From Saccharina japonica (taxonomy: Eukaryota > Sar > Phaeophyceae > Laminariales > Laminariaceae): DNA of 64,000 nucleotides. This document shows positions 1-11,800 of the stretch, in pieces. The notes beneath the pieces are model-generated. The model was given only the letters and a program-made list of their open reading frames with translations. It was not told where the DNA came from and made no database searches. The DNA lies in NCBI GenBank assembly GCA_008828725.1, contig MEHQ01002486.1, positions 411,553 to 475,552 on the forward strand, read 5' to 3'. Position numbers and translations under genes: made by a program. How positions within the stretch are numbered: the stretch's first letter is position 1; every line of letters starts with the position of its first letter.

Positions 1-727
1 GGGGGGGGGGGGGCAGACGCAAGCGGGGGCACGGGAGGGGGGGAGGGGAGGAGGGGGAGGGGGCGAGAGAGAGAGGTCAGCAGGCTCCCCCCGTTCTTCA
101 TCACTATTTCTTGTATTGTATCATTTGCGTTTTTTCTCTTCTGACGCCGATATTTGCAATGGCTGGTTGTGAACTGAGGCTGTAAACGGTGTCGGTAGCG
201 TGCCAGGCGGTATGTAGAGTGCTTGCCATAATTCGCTAAAAATGTTGCATGCATTTACTATTCGTATATACACATATCATACGACGTGCTATCTACCAGG
301 TATTGTTGATCTGCTGTAGAAATACCGTCCGGTGTAAAAAAGCCTTCGACGGTGCGATCTCGTGGTCTCGCCGATGACACACTGCTGGAAGACACGGCAG
401 CAACTAGACAGCAAAGCCCATATGCAAAAAAAGCAAGTGCAGACGATCCACCCTCGAAAAAAAAATGGGGGCTCGACGTCATGGCAACAAAACAAAAAAC
501 TCGCACAGCAGTACGAAAGTACCCGACACTACGTACTCCACGTATACATATACCTCGTACCAGGTACTACTCGAGTTCACCTTGTGCTAAAAAACAAGCG
601 ATCAGTTCCACCCAAACACGGGTCCCTCATCTCGTGACTCCCTCATCCTCCATACGAGTACCCGGCCCCCTTCTCCAAAATGCAAACAAAAAGAAAAAAC
701 AAGAAAAAAGGCCTGTTAAAAACGAAC
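1..727. other. left edge, G/C homopolymers, no gene seen
   Basis: The window opens with a run of 13 G followed by G-rich sequence to about position 70. The rest is low-complexity A/C-rich sequence. No exon with good splice borders is seen. The missing downstream exons of the Nup133-like gene should lie to the left of, or inside, this stretch. One copy of the repeated 9-mer TACCAGGTA is at 558-566. Confidence 0.6.
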
Positions 728-3700
728 CTTGACGGAGACAGAACTGCCAACCCACGAAGCCTCCTCCGAAGAAACCCTGACAGCGTGCACAGAAAACGCC
801 CCCTCCTCCTCCTCCCCCCCTCCCCCACCCCCACCATCCACCGCCACCGCCAACACAAGCACCTCCAAACCCCAATCGGGGCACCCCTCCGCCCCCGGGG
901 ACGGGCCGCTCGTCCCAGCTCCGGTCAGCGCCAGGTCCAGCAAACACGCCTTCCTAACTCCCAGCGCGTGCTGAATCAGGCCCGTCAGTGACTGCCGCGC
1001 CTCAAGCGTGTCCGTCCCTGCCCCGCCCCCCTGCCCCTGCGTAACGCTCCAGACCTCCAGGGTTTCAGTTGTAAGGCGCAGCACTCGGGAGGGGGCGGTG
1101 GCAGGGCTCCCCGCGGGAGGACGCACGACGGTAAGGTTGACCACGGGGGTGGCATGGTCGGGTCCTGCTGTTGCTGTAGCCGCCGCTGCAGCAGCAGCCG
1201 CAGCCGCGGCCGCTGCCGCCGCTGCCGCCGGGGGTTCCGCTGTCGCGGTGAACGTTTTCTTCCCGATGAAGCTCTGAAACGTTCCCCCCCCCCCCCCCTA
1301 ACCATCACCGCCTTTCGAGGTGCCTGCAGCAATGTACGTAGTGAACTACCATTCGATATTTACTTATTAACCCAACGCCTCTGGTCGTGTCCCCCTCACC
1401 CCTCTCCCTCGCTCCCCTCGCCTCTCCCTCGCCGCCCTCTCACCTCCGGCCTCTCCTCCCCCTTCACCTCGCCTCCCGTCCCCATCCCTTTGTGTGGCCT
1501 CTGCTCCCATGGCCTCCACAAATCTCTCACGTTGAGCAAGGCCATCCTCGGCCACTGGCCTTCCGCAAGTTCCTATGTCCTGACGAAATCTTCGGAGTAC
1601 TCGAGGTGCTGTCGCGCCCAACACCGTGGGAGACCCTCGCTCCCACCCCCTCCACTGCCCGTCTCCCGCGGTGAAACCCAGACGGCCTGCCCCTGGGGCG
1701 AGAGGAGGATGAGCCCGGGACAACCCAGGAGGGCGGCGCCTCCGCCGATGCACCCGCCATAAAGCGCGAGACTATAATTTCAATTGTCAACAGGGATGGG
1801 GGGAAAAGGAGGCGGGGGGGATGGGGGGGGGGGGGCGGGGGCGGCGACGTGTGAAGATAATAATGCCGACTGGCAACACCACGCTCATAATTATGATTGA
1901 ACGGTATCAGCAAAAAAAGCGTGGGGAACACACAAAAAGAAAAGTATGTGCGTACTGACAACAAAAACGATTATCGATGGCTTTGATACAAAAAAACAGC
2001 AACCACAACAGCTACAACAGCACCACCAGTACCACCAGTACCAACACCAACAGCACCAACAACACCAACAACACCACCACCAACAACAACAAAAACGAGC
2101 AACCAAACAAATCACACCTTCCACCCCCACGCCCCCACCCACACCGCGCAACAAAAGCCTCCTCACCTGCTGGAAACCTCCACCGACCCGCGCGCCTCCC
2201 ACTCCAGCTCCGCCTCCACGCCCGCGACTCTCTTCATCCCCACGCTCCACGCCCCCGCCCCTCCCCCGACTCCCGCCTCATCCACCGCCACCGCCAACAC
2301 AAGCACCTCCAAACCCCAATCGGGGCACCCCTCCGCCCCCGGGGACGGGCCGCTCGTCCCAGCTCCGGTCAGCGCCAGGTCCAGCAAACACGCCTTCCTA
2401 ACTCCCAGCGCGTGCTGAATCAGGCCCGTCAGTGACTGCCGCGCCTCAAGCGTGTCCGTCCCTGCCCCGCCCCCCTGCCCCTGCGTAACGCTCCAGACCT
2501 CCAGGGTTTCAGTTGTAAGGCGCAGCACTCGGGAGGGGGCGGTGGCAGGGCTCCCCGCGGGAGGACGCACGACGGTAAGGTTGACCACGGGGGTGGCATG
2601 GTCGGGTCCTGCTGTTGCTGTAGCCGCCGCTGCAGCAGCAGCCGCAGCCGCGGCCGCTGCCGCCGCTGCCGCCGGGGGTTCCGCTGTCGCGGTGAACGTT
2701 TTCTTCCCGATGAAGCTCTGAAACGTTCGGGGAAGGAGAGTTGTGAGGGGGAGCGGTGGGTGCGGAAGGTTGTGAGGGAGGGGGGGGAGGGCGCACCTGC
2801 TGGCGGGATAACGGTGAATACGACAATTTTTTTTCTCGCGGTAAACCCTCGCCGCGAGGGTTTCGTAGTACACTATTAATAGAAGGGATGTGTGTATGGC
2901 GTGTAACCGTCATAGTGTGCACCTGTTAAATCGTCATCTGTGAAACCGTTGCTAGATAAGCACCATGAACCACTGAGCTAAAAAAGGGAGCGCTGACTTT
3001 AAGCTGAGTGGTTATGGTGCTTATCTAACATAAACACAATCCGAGGTCGACTGGCTGTTAAGCACTGGGCCTCAGATGTAACCCAAGAGTCGCAAACCCT
3101 GTGATAAACGCTGCCGTGTTACGATGAACCCCGTCTCGTGCCGGCGGGGGCTCGTGTTTACGGAATTATGGTGCCTCTTCTTGCTTTTAGAATGTCCAAG
3201 TCATATGATACCATGGCTTTCAGACACTAACGTTCTTTTGAAAAAAGACCAAGAAAGACGACGGCTGGATTCGAACCCCGGATGTGCTTTTGTAAGATAA
3301 GCACCAAACACACTGAGCTGCAAGTACAGACTGACGTTTAGCTCAGTGGTTATGGTGCTTACTTAACTTATCATAATATATCAAACCGTCAAAGCGTAAC
3401 CGTTAAAGTGTAACCGTCATACGTGTAACCGTCATATATAGCGTGTACTTGAATGACCGTCACATACATATACCAGGTACGACGTACAGGTTTTAGGCGG
3501 CCCAAAACCTCACCTCGGGGACCACCAATCCTGCTCGGCGGTCTGCGCCATCTACCCACCCAATCACGGAACGGCAGTCAGTGTCAGTGGCACCACGAAC
3601 CTCCCAACCAACAAACAAATCAACGAACCAACCAGCCAACTAGGTCTACACACACCCAACCAACCAAGAACCCAAGCAACAACAACACCAGCGCCAGCAC

Positions 3701-6700
3701 CAACAACTACAACAACAGCACCACTAACAACACCACCACCACCAAAACCAACACCACCACCAACACCACCACCAACACCACCAACGACAACAACAACAAC
3801 GCCAACACCACCAACACCAACTCACCCCCATGCGCCTGAACGTCGAAAAGGAGAGGCCGAGCATCGAAGAGCTTTGCGCCAGCAGGCAAGGCTGCGCCAG
3901 GCCCGGCCTAATGCGCAAGACACCCCCGTCAGAAAGCCCGCACAAGAAGTCGGCCGGTCCCACGGAAGTGATCCGCGTCACCTGAATCGGCAGAGATGAG
4001 GGGGGGGGGGGGGGTAGCGGGATTGTATGCGGTGCAATTTTTTTTTTTTTGGCCTATTTAAAATAGACATGGCCCTACCTCATCGCCTAGGAGGAGGAGC
4101 GAGGTGGCTGTTTGACTCCCCCAATGCTTGCTCGCGTTTGTGCGAAGAAACAGAAAGAAAAGAAAAACTGTGAATGGAGCACCGATTCCGTGTGTTGGAT
4201 AAGTTTGCTGGTTGATACCGGTAGGTTGGTTGAGTTGATTAGTTGATCGATCGATTGCTACGGTGAGGTTGATCGGTTGATGGATTGCTCGATGGGCCGC
4301 TCGAGTGATTGACTGATTGACTGTCTAGACTGAAATAACCTGCCGCCACTTCGTCGTTTCCACCGAAACGCGGTCGTCTACCACCCCCGTCTATACCGGC
4401 CATCAGGCCCCCCCCCCCCCCCCCCCCCCTTACCCCTACCCTCACCCCCACTACCGCAACTCCCACCACTACCTCCTCCCAACCCCCAACCAGTCCTCAC
4501 CGACTGTCCCGGAGCTACCGAGCGGGCGTCAACGTCCGTGAACCGTCGCGGGGTGTACAAGTCAGGCCAATAGCGCGCCAGACCAGAGGGCGAAACGAAG
4601 AGGAGCTCCCTCTTGCCACCACGAGCATCCCACGGCGGCGTGAGGGCAACCAAGTCAGCCGCTTCCACGGGCACTGCATGATAGCAAACCGGGACGGTAC
4701 ACAAATAAGAACAAGAAGAGACGAGATACGAGCGGCGGGCGACGAGCGGCGAGCGACAAACGACAAGCGACAAACGACAAGCGATTATCGACAACCAACG
4801 AGCGATAAGCGATAACCAACACGCCATACGAGACAGCCCGTAACCAACGAGCGATAATCGCAAGCGAATACCGACAACCAATACGTGACAAGCGACGACC
4901 GACACGCGACAAGCCTTCGCAAGCTTCTCATCGGCGTACCACTAGAAACTCCACCCTAGATACACGTTCGCTCTCTCACCCCTCTCTCTCCCCCCCCCCC
5001 CGATATCTCTCTCTCTCTCGCTCGCTTTCTCTCTCTCTCTCTCTCTTACCTTGAAGCGGCTCCATGGCAGCGAGCTCGCGCGCCATGGTGGGGTGGTCGA
5101 AGCGCAGACAGGACTGGTCAGCGCTGGCCGCCACTCCGGCCCTCTCGGCGCTGACCGTCCCCTGCTCCCACGCCAGCACGCCTCCGTCCGCGCACAGGAA
5201 CGCCCACCTAAATCATCGAAGGCAGGAGCGCCACAAGGACATACCAGATACCAGAACAAAAACCGATAAAGTTAAAGCAAACGAAGCAAATTCAGCAACA
5301 AACCAACCGACACACAAAAAAAGCAACATAGCTGAAACAAAGCAAACCAACGTCGATTTCGACAATGACAATGACGATGAAGACCAAAAGAGGCAAACGT
5401 CGAAGCCTGATCCGTGAGGTGTGTGGTACTCGTATGTACTTTGGGGCCGAATCATAAGCAGTAGGGGATGAACCCCCACCCCCCCCACCCCACCTTTACC
5501 CTGCCTCGACACACTCATAAGACCACACACACCAGCCAAACAGAAAATCGTCCACAATCCTACCCCCCCCCCCTTGCAAAACCCCTTGGCTAAACCCCCC
5601 CCCTCTGCCTGGCTGGTTGGTCTGAAAACCCAACTTGCTTCCGTCCCGGCATTGTAGGATTGCGAGGGTCAATGGCTCATACGACTACGCTGGCGTGCCA
5701 CGGACATGAGTAACACCCCCCCCCATCCCCGCCCCCCCGACCCCCACCTCCCCTCACCCGTGACTCAGCACCCTCCCCGAGCAGGAACCGCCAGCGCAGG
5801 AAGCCGCAGTCACCACCGCCGCCGGCATGCACCCCGCCCTAACCACCGCATGGCTATCCGTCTCGAGCAAAACACTGCGGGAGGGGCTGTTCAGGCTGAG
5901 GCTGCTAGAGCTCTGAAGGCCTTGGGGGTAGGGGTCGGAGGCAGGGAAAGGAGGAGGAGGAGAAGAAGCACCTCCCGAGCGCCTGCTTCTCAGAGCGTAC
6001 GCTTGCCCGTTGTTGAAGCGCTACACAAGGGGGTGCGGGGGAGGGGGGGGGTTGGAGGGGGTTGGGGTTCAGCAAGGGTGTTCGACTTGGACTCTAGTAT
6101 ACGGCATGCACGAAAGGTATGTGGCCTGTGGCAAAACGGGTATATACGTGGTACGTAGGCGTTTCGCCCATGATACGCGTCCGTCGTAAAAATCTAGGTT
6201 TGTGTTGATTTACTGCTGCCTGTGTGGTGCTGCGTGGTGGTTAGTCGATACTCGTACCTGGAACGAGTTACGAGAGCCTTTACCCTGTAAACCTACCCTC
6301 TGTACTCCGTACATTCGATTGCGCCATTCGTAGCTGGGAGTCATTAACAGTCTTGTATTCGCATCCGAGTACAGTCCAGTATATCAATTTGAAAAAAAAT
6401 GTTTGTGCCCCTTGTCTACGTATCAAGGGCGAGTGAAGCTCGAGCGTTGAGCTCAAAGTCTGGCTTCTGATCTTCGAACATGATCCGGTACGTTCAGTAT
6501 CTCGCTCCCGCGTGCTGCTGTTGTATACCTGGTATATGATACCAGCAATACAACCGTCCGAAAGCAGAAGCTCCGGGGATATCTACTTTCTATGTCTGTA
6601 CGAGTACCCCCTGTGGATAGACTCTGTGAAGCGAGCTAGCATGACAACATGATAACCTCGCCCGTTACGTACGTACCAGGCATAACACGAGCATTCGGGT

Positions 6701-7603
6701 ACGTACGTGGGAGGTAGGAGGTCTGTCTGCTGTGCTCACCTCAATATTTGATCTCTGTGCTTAGGGCCGTGTCATAATATACTTAACACCTATGTACCAA
6801 CTACCAACAGCCTAAACCTACGAATTAATCTATGAATGCATGAATGCCGTACACAGGCACCCGCGGGTACACTAGTACAGTAGTACACAGAGATACAGCA
6901 TAAGTGCATGTGAACCTGAATAGCCTCGTAAGGAGGGGGAAAGCACGAGAGCCTTCGCAGGCACTCGGGGCGTATATGGGCGGCTGCGCCTGGGGACGAA
7001 CTTTAGGCGACAGGGGACGAGATTCGCAACATCTCTCACCCGCCCCCCTACTAAAAAAGTGCCTCTCACCCCTCGCTTGGGTCAACACGTCAACACGGCC
7101 GTCGTTTATCTATTGACAGGTGTAAACAGCTGTAGCTATATACGCGTACACGTACAGGCTGCTGTGTACGAGTACAGCAATGCAGCAGTACACGTCACAG
7201 AAGTACCGGTATACCAGGTACATGTGCTTGCGCGAGCGCTGCTGCTGCTCCTTTTACGAGTACGAGTACATGCCCAGCAGTTCGCCTCTCTCTGCTCTTG
7301 CTCTGATCCTGTGCAGTTTGAGTTTCGAAAAGATCAACAGCAGCTTCTACCAACGTGCGTCGTTGGGTACCTTACCTTGCCTCCGGGCAAGCAACAACAA
7401 CCTTTTTTCCGTGCCTCTCACACAGTTTACGTGCGGATACCAGGAGGCCTGCCACAAATGCCGGGACGTGCGTAAAGCGGAACACGCACCTTCGCCTGGG
7501 ACGCTCTGGCATGGAGGTCCTCCGTGGACGGATCGCCGCTTCGGCTCTTGACCACGAAGAAGCCAGGCACGTCAAGAGTGTCCACGTCCGATGAAGACGA
7601 CAT
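728..7603 (-). CDS. NUP133: Nup133-like nucleoporin, N-terminal beta-propeller part (3' incomplete)
   Basis: Scaffold nucleoporin of the Y (Nup107-160) complex at the nuclear pore. Exons on the minus strand: 7603-7490, 5912-5758, 5207-5050, 4673-4501, 3981-3826, then either 2717-2167 or 1273-728. All junctions up to the last keep frame (phases 0, 2, 1, 0, 0). The start is ATG at 7603, giving MSSSSDVDTLD. Family hallmarks are GWAFLCADGGVLAWEQ at about residues 90-105 (the GWAWLV...LxxW blade of Nup133), RELLFVSPSGLARYWPDL at about 164-181 (the RYWPSL blade), a SVGPADFLCGLSDGGVLRI blade near 206-224, and VLRLTTETLEVW. About 435 residues are visible; the family usually has 1,100 or more, so the alpha-helical C-terminal half is missing. 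A poly-Ala tract of about 17 residues is unusual. Nup155 is the alternative; the RYWP motif favours Nup133. Confidence 0.75.
835..1284 (-). repeat. 450-bp direct repeat, copy 1, inside Nup133 exon
   Basis: This block is repeated at 2279-2728 (offset 1,444 bp) and reads identical throughout. It holds the acceptor TTTCAG and most of the exon that codes for the poly-Ala tract and the LEVW blade. In this copy the exon ends at 728 with CAAG|GTTCGT, phase 0, after the peptide AFSVHAVRVSSEEASW. The acceptor-side flank is a run of about 16 C. The copy could be a recent tandem duplication or an assembly artefact. Confidence 0.85.
2000..2095. repeat. (CAA/CAC)n triplet tract
   Basis: Degenerate CAA/CAC/CAG triplet run in the Nup133 intron region between the two exon copies. 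On the gene strand it is GTT/GTG-rich. Confidence 0.85.
2279..2728 (-). repeat. 450-bp direct repeat, copy 2, inside Nup133 exon
   Basis: Second copy of the block at 835-1284. Outside the identical 450 bp the exon continues with a different tail (GAWSVGMKRVAGVEAELEW) and ends at 2167 with the strong donor CAG|GTGAGG, phase 2. Copy 1 ends in phase 0, so joining copy 2 to copy 1 in one transcript breaks the frame. At most one copy can be used with a given next exon. Confidence 0.85.
2952..3028. repeat. palindrome of tRNA-like D-arm halves, copy 1
   Basis: Left arm 2952-2980 and right arm 3001-3028 are inverted copies of a sequence like AGCTCAGTGGTTATGG (a tRNA A box) followed by TGCTTATCT. The right arm continues on the plus strand to 3057 with a weak B-box-like GAGGTCGACTGG, so 2993-3057 resembles a degenerate tRNA or the head of a tRNA-derived SINE. 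The anticodon arm does not fold properly. Confidence 0.55.
3262..3367. repeat. palindrome of tRNA-like sequence, copy 2
   Basis: Left arm 3292-3320 and right arm 3339-3367 repeat the arrangement at 2952-3028. On the minus strand, 3328-3262 has an A box (GCAGCTCAGTGTG) and a near-perfect B box (GGGTTCGAATCC), with CTT in the expected anticodon place. The acceptor stem and anticodon stem do not pair, so this is a tRNA-derived repeat or pseudogene rather than a working tRNA. Confidence 0.55.
3595..3825. repeat. (ACC/AAC)n tract directly after a Nup133 donor
   Basis: About 230 bp of AAC/ACC triplets. On the gene strand the intron begins GTGAGTTGG and runs straight into GTT/GGT triplets, so the tract sits right at the 5' splice site of the exon ending at 3826. 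Confidence 0.85.
4730..4916. repeat. degenerate minisatellite (GACAAGCGACAAAC-like)
   Basis: Imperfect repeats of ACGAGCGATAAGCGATAACC and GCGACAAACGACAA type inside the Nup133 intron between exons 5050 and 4673. Confidence 0.75.
4952..5046. repeat. (CT)n microsatellite with a C run
   Basis: CT dinucleotide run broken by about 13 C; it ends next to the donor of the exon ending at 5050. Confidence 0.85.
5588..5720 (+). repeat. poly(C)-ended dispersed repeat, copy 1
   Basis: Shares the core CTTCCGTCCCGGCATTGTAG, GGTCAATGGCTCATACGACTAC and CATGAGTA followed by a C run with copies at 9520-9692 (minus), 25553-25719 (plus) and 41425-41620 (minus). It lies in a Nup133 intron, ending about 40 bp from the donor at 5758. 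Confidence 0.7.
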
Positions 7604-8824
7604 CGTTGTGCAATGGTACCGTAGCACCCGCACAGACAATATTCGCGATAGCTCCTTCTTTCCTTTAGGTCACTAGTTTTGGCCGATAGCCACGCTCGAG
7701 GTGTCAGCTTTGCCGCGCTCTCCACTCTCCGCCCTCGTGTTGAAAGCAAAAAAAGGGTTTCAATGTTACGAGAAGGCATGTTCTAGTAGGGCTTCGGGCT
7801 ATCGCGCTCATGTGGAATGTGAAGGTGATTTGCGTTTGCATGTTTGCCGTGTGTGTTTGGTTGTGCACCTTGTGCTTGATGAAATGTGTATGTACCACCT
7901 ACATCGTACCAGGGGTGGGCTCTCACGTCGTGTAGGTAGGATGCCGTGCGTTCGTGTGGCGTGCCATTTTTTCTGGGTGCGCTGATGTTACTGCACTTCC
8001 TACAAGAACTCCCTTTACGTAGAATTCGTTTCAAATTTAAAATTGCAAAATGCACGACGTCCGTCCTCCTCCCTCCTCGCAACAGGTCACCAGGCCATAC
8101 ACAGCGCGACACGCTCACTCTCAGTACTTGCACTTCAGTACCGTGGCAACACTGTACAGGAGCTGTGTTGTATGGCAGAATGTTCACGTACGCGAGCACT
8201 AGTATAATATGGTGATAGTCTACTCACTCCGAACTAAACAGCTCGTCATGGCCAAAGTATCTGCTGCTGTGGAGAAGCAAGGAGCGCCACGAGGAAGCAC
8301 ACATAGTGGCTGCGTAAATAAACGCGTTGCCGGTACGTGTTGCCACTTGCAAGCGATGGCCCTCAGCGTCGTCTCAACACGATTTTTGACCATAGCGAGC
8401 GCAAAGCAAGACGACCATCAAAACGGTGCAACATATCCACTACACAGTCAGTACTCGTACGTAAGAGACCGTGAAACATGAGATTCGCCAGGTCTCAGGT
8501 CGGTGAAGACAAATTGTGACCATTAAATTATCAACAACATGACGACATGCGTCACTCAAGTACATAGCGCACTTAAACGCGCCGCTTTACCGCTATGCCT
8601 CCCCAGCACATCAAGCCGCCGCAGCATCGCCCTGTCACAACCGTAAAAAAAGCCCAGAACAAACTTGGCTGGGGCGATCGTGCCAAGTTTTCTCACGCGG
8701 AGGCATGTTCCTCATCTACCGTTACGGTACGTAGTTACAACACACACGCCGCCCGAGGAGGCGGGAAGTACCAAAGACGGGGGGGGCATTTCAGCCAGCC
8801 GTTGGTCTGATGATTTTCACTTTT
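7604..8824. other. intergenic between Nup133 and DUF1995 genes
   Basis: The stop of the DUF1995 gene (8825) and the proposed ATG of the Nup133-like gene (7603) are 1.2 kb apart on the same strand. I see no exon with good borders here. The promoter of the Nup133 gene should be in this stretch, but no clear TATA box stands out. Confidence 0.5.
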
Positions 8825-11800
8825 TCACATCCTTCCGAAGTCTCGAACAAACTTGGCGACCGAATTGAGGAATTCGGGCGTGGATTCCTCATCGGCCAAC
8901 CCGTTGGCGATGTTGTAAATGTCGTCCAACGCTTCGCCCAGCGGGCGTTCCGACACCGCTTTGAGGAGGCGGTAGCCTGATGGGTCGTTCGCGTCGTCCT
9001 GCCACACGGTGTACCTCTTGCCGTATTCCCTGTGCAGCGGCGGTGAAAAAAACAAGCAAACAAAACAACTGACGCTGTTACTGTTACAGTTACTGTTGCT
9101 GTTGACGCGCCAGGGTGGTTGCTGCTGCTGAAGACAACAGTGATGGTGGCAGTGGTGGTGGCGACAGTCTTGCGACAGTACCAAACAAAACAAAAAAAGA
9201 CGCAACCTGTAGCTGAGGACGCGCCGGGGTTTGTACTGGTATAGGGAAAAATAGACGCGCCAACTTGAATCGGAATCGACGACGAAAGGGTCTCCTCCTA
9301 CCTTGTGGTATACCCGCAAAACGGCTCGACACAGAAACAAGGGAGGGACCAAAGATCGACACCAATTATCCTCACGGCTGGCGTGTTGCCGCTTTCTAGA
9401 AAAGGGGGTAAGTTACGAGCAAACGCCGCGCCTGTGGCGTGTCGTCTAAAATCGACAGACAGAAAATACATCGTATTCGCCAAATTAAGCCTACATGCGC
9501 GCAGCATCACACCGAGAGTGCCGGGGGGGGGGGGGGGGGCCGGGGCGTGTGTACTCATGTCGTGCACGGCCGTAGTCATATGACCATAGACCCTCGCATC
9601 CCTACAATGCCGGGACGGAGCACGTTGGGTTTTCACTAATCAGGCAGACACTGCTTGCATCAAGCGCGAAGCGCCGTGAGGTATTAGGCGAGTCGCATGG
9701 AGGGGGGGGGCGTTTGAACCGAGGCGAAGTATCTACCGTGGCAAAGTATCTACTGGATAAGTCGACGCACTTCGTCACCGCGCCCCACGGCAGCGTGCGG
9801 AGGTAGTAGGACGTCTGGAACCTCGAAATGATCTCGTCTCGGATCCGCCTCCCCGCCAGCCCGTAGCCCGTCGTGCCCATGTTGATCAACGCTGGGTTTA
9901 CGAGGACCATGAATTGCCGCTGGGCTTCCACCTGACCATAACATTTTAAAAAACGTGGCAGGGGGTAGGGAGGAGGGGACAGGGGAGAGGGGGGTCAAGC
10001 TGCAGAACTACAAAGCCAGACGAAAATATGCTGCAATCCGGCTCCCATTGTATCCCCACGAAAGTACGCTGCGCACGTTAAAAGCGTCGACTGCGAAATA
10101 CAGCAACATCGAATGGCGTTGGCGCATTCCTCGGACTCGAACGACCAACGCGAACCTCCCGTCTCCCCTCCCCCCCCATCACTCTCCCGACCCTGTCCCT
10201 CCTGACTACAGCGGCAGACTAACGGCATGGCATATCGGAATATATCAATACATCGGGCACATTGACGGGCAGCGCTGCAGATACAAAACCCGTCCGATAT
10301 ACTGCGGCAAAACATGGCCTAGATTTACAGGGGGGCGGGGTGCGGGCAGAGTCAGAGTCAGTATCGGTGCTCCATGCGTTTAGATCCCGAGAGCATTCTC
10401 ACCTTCTTGACAAGTTCAAGCGCGAAGTCCGCCTCGGAGTTTCTCGGACAAAGCAAAATGCAGCCGACGTCCGAGTCAACCGGCCCTTCCGTCTTCACCG
10501 TGCAAAATCTGACCCCGTCGGGCACCTGTTGCACAACCCAGGACGGGCACGCAGGGCACCGGAGGCGTTATTGAGAATGAACTTGCCGGCTTGGAGGTCA
10601 GAACGTCCTGCAGTACGTGCATACTTTCCCACGGTCGACCAGCCGGCGCGCGCAACAAAAAGGTCTCCTAACAGACGGCAGTCGACACACCGCCCGAAAC
10701 AAACCCCCCTCAAGTACAGCAACAGGGGGGTTTCGGGGACAACATACTTAGAATTAGCGTGGAACCGTTTTTGCAGCGGCAAAGAGGCACGGCCACACGC
10801 ACACGCACGCACAACGGCGCCCCTCTGCAGGGGGCATCATTCTCCACAGCAGCAGCAGCCAGAGAGGCAGCATTCCTGGCGCGATTCGAGGGACAACTAT
10901 CCAACGCCCGCATGCCCCCAGACCGGAAACGACAAACTTAACCGTCTCCCTCCCACCAGGAGCGAGGCGCAAAAACAAAACAGGTACCAGGTACAATAGA
11001 TGCGAGCGCAGGCAAGCGTCCGACAGCCTCCGTTCACCTGCGCGGCGTCCGTGCCCGCCCCCCACTCGAACTTCGCCAGAGCCGCCGATCCCGCATCCGG
11101 GAAAAACAACGCCAGTGTGGCCCCTGCGCACAGTGGGCGTTAGGGGTTGGTGTCGCACAGTTTAGGTGAAATTGCGAAGAGCGGCGGCGGCGGCGGTAGT
11201 GGGGGCAGTACGGGCAGTGGAGGCGGCGGTGGCAACAGCCGCGACGGCAGTGGGGGTAGTGGGGGCGGCGTCGACGACAACGGTTGTGCAAGGGGGGAAT
11301 GGTCTACTCAGATTGGAAGGCGAAGCGAGCGAGTCGCGTAAATCGCCGAGCATGCCTGTGCATGGCGACCAACCTGACTGCAACAAACGACTCCGGTACC
11401 CGGGAGAACTACTGCTGTTGTGTCGCCCGTCTTCTTGCCCGAAACTCCCGCATCGCGACAACATCCCGCCGCATCTTCTCACCAAAAAGCATCTATTTCG
11501 CCGCCGTATCTCCCTATATACCCGACCGAACCCCCCCAATCGCGACAATGCGACAATAGTCCGCCACGGCTTCCCCTCACCCTTGCGCTCCTCCGCCCCC
11601 CCCTCGTCCCCGCCACCGCAGATGAGGGCCTCCGCCAGCACCTTCGTGAGCTGCTTAGCCATCTCCAGGCTGGACTTGAGCGTGGTGTACGTCTCGTCCC
11701 CCGCTGACGTGTCGAAGTCGATGCGCACAAGATTTTGCCCCTGAGAGCGAACAGGGGTGTTGTGAGACAGAGTGTGCCGGGAGAGAGAGACGCGAGCGTA

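Noticed and set aside
1008-1277. Identical 89-codon plus-strand frames at 1008 and 2452 with poly-Ala
   Set aside because: Antisense shadow of the duplicated Nup133 exon, which has splice borders and family motifs on the minus strand.
2993-3328. Functional tRNA-Lys(CTT)
   Set aside because: A and B boxes are present but acceptor and anticodon stems do not pair; kept as a tRNA-derived repeat.
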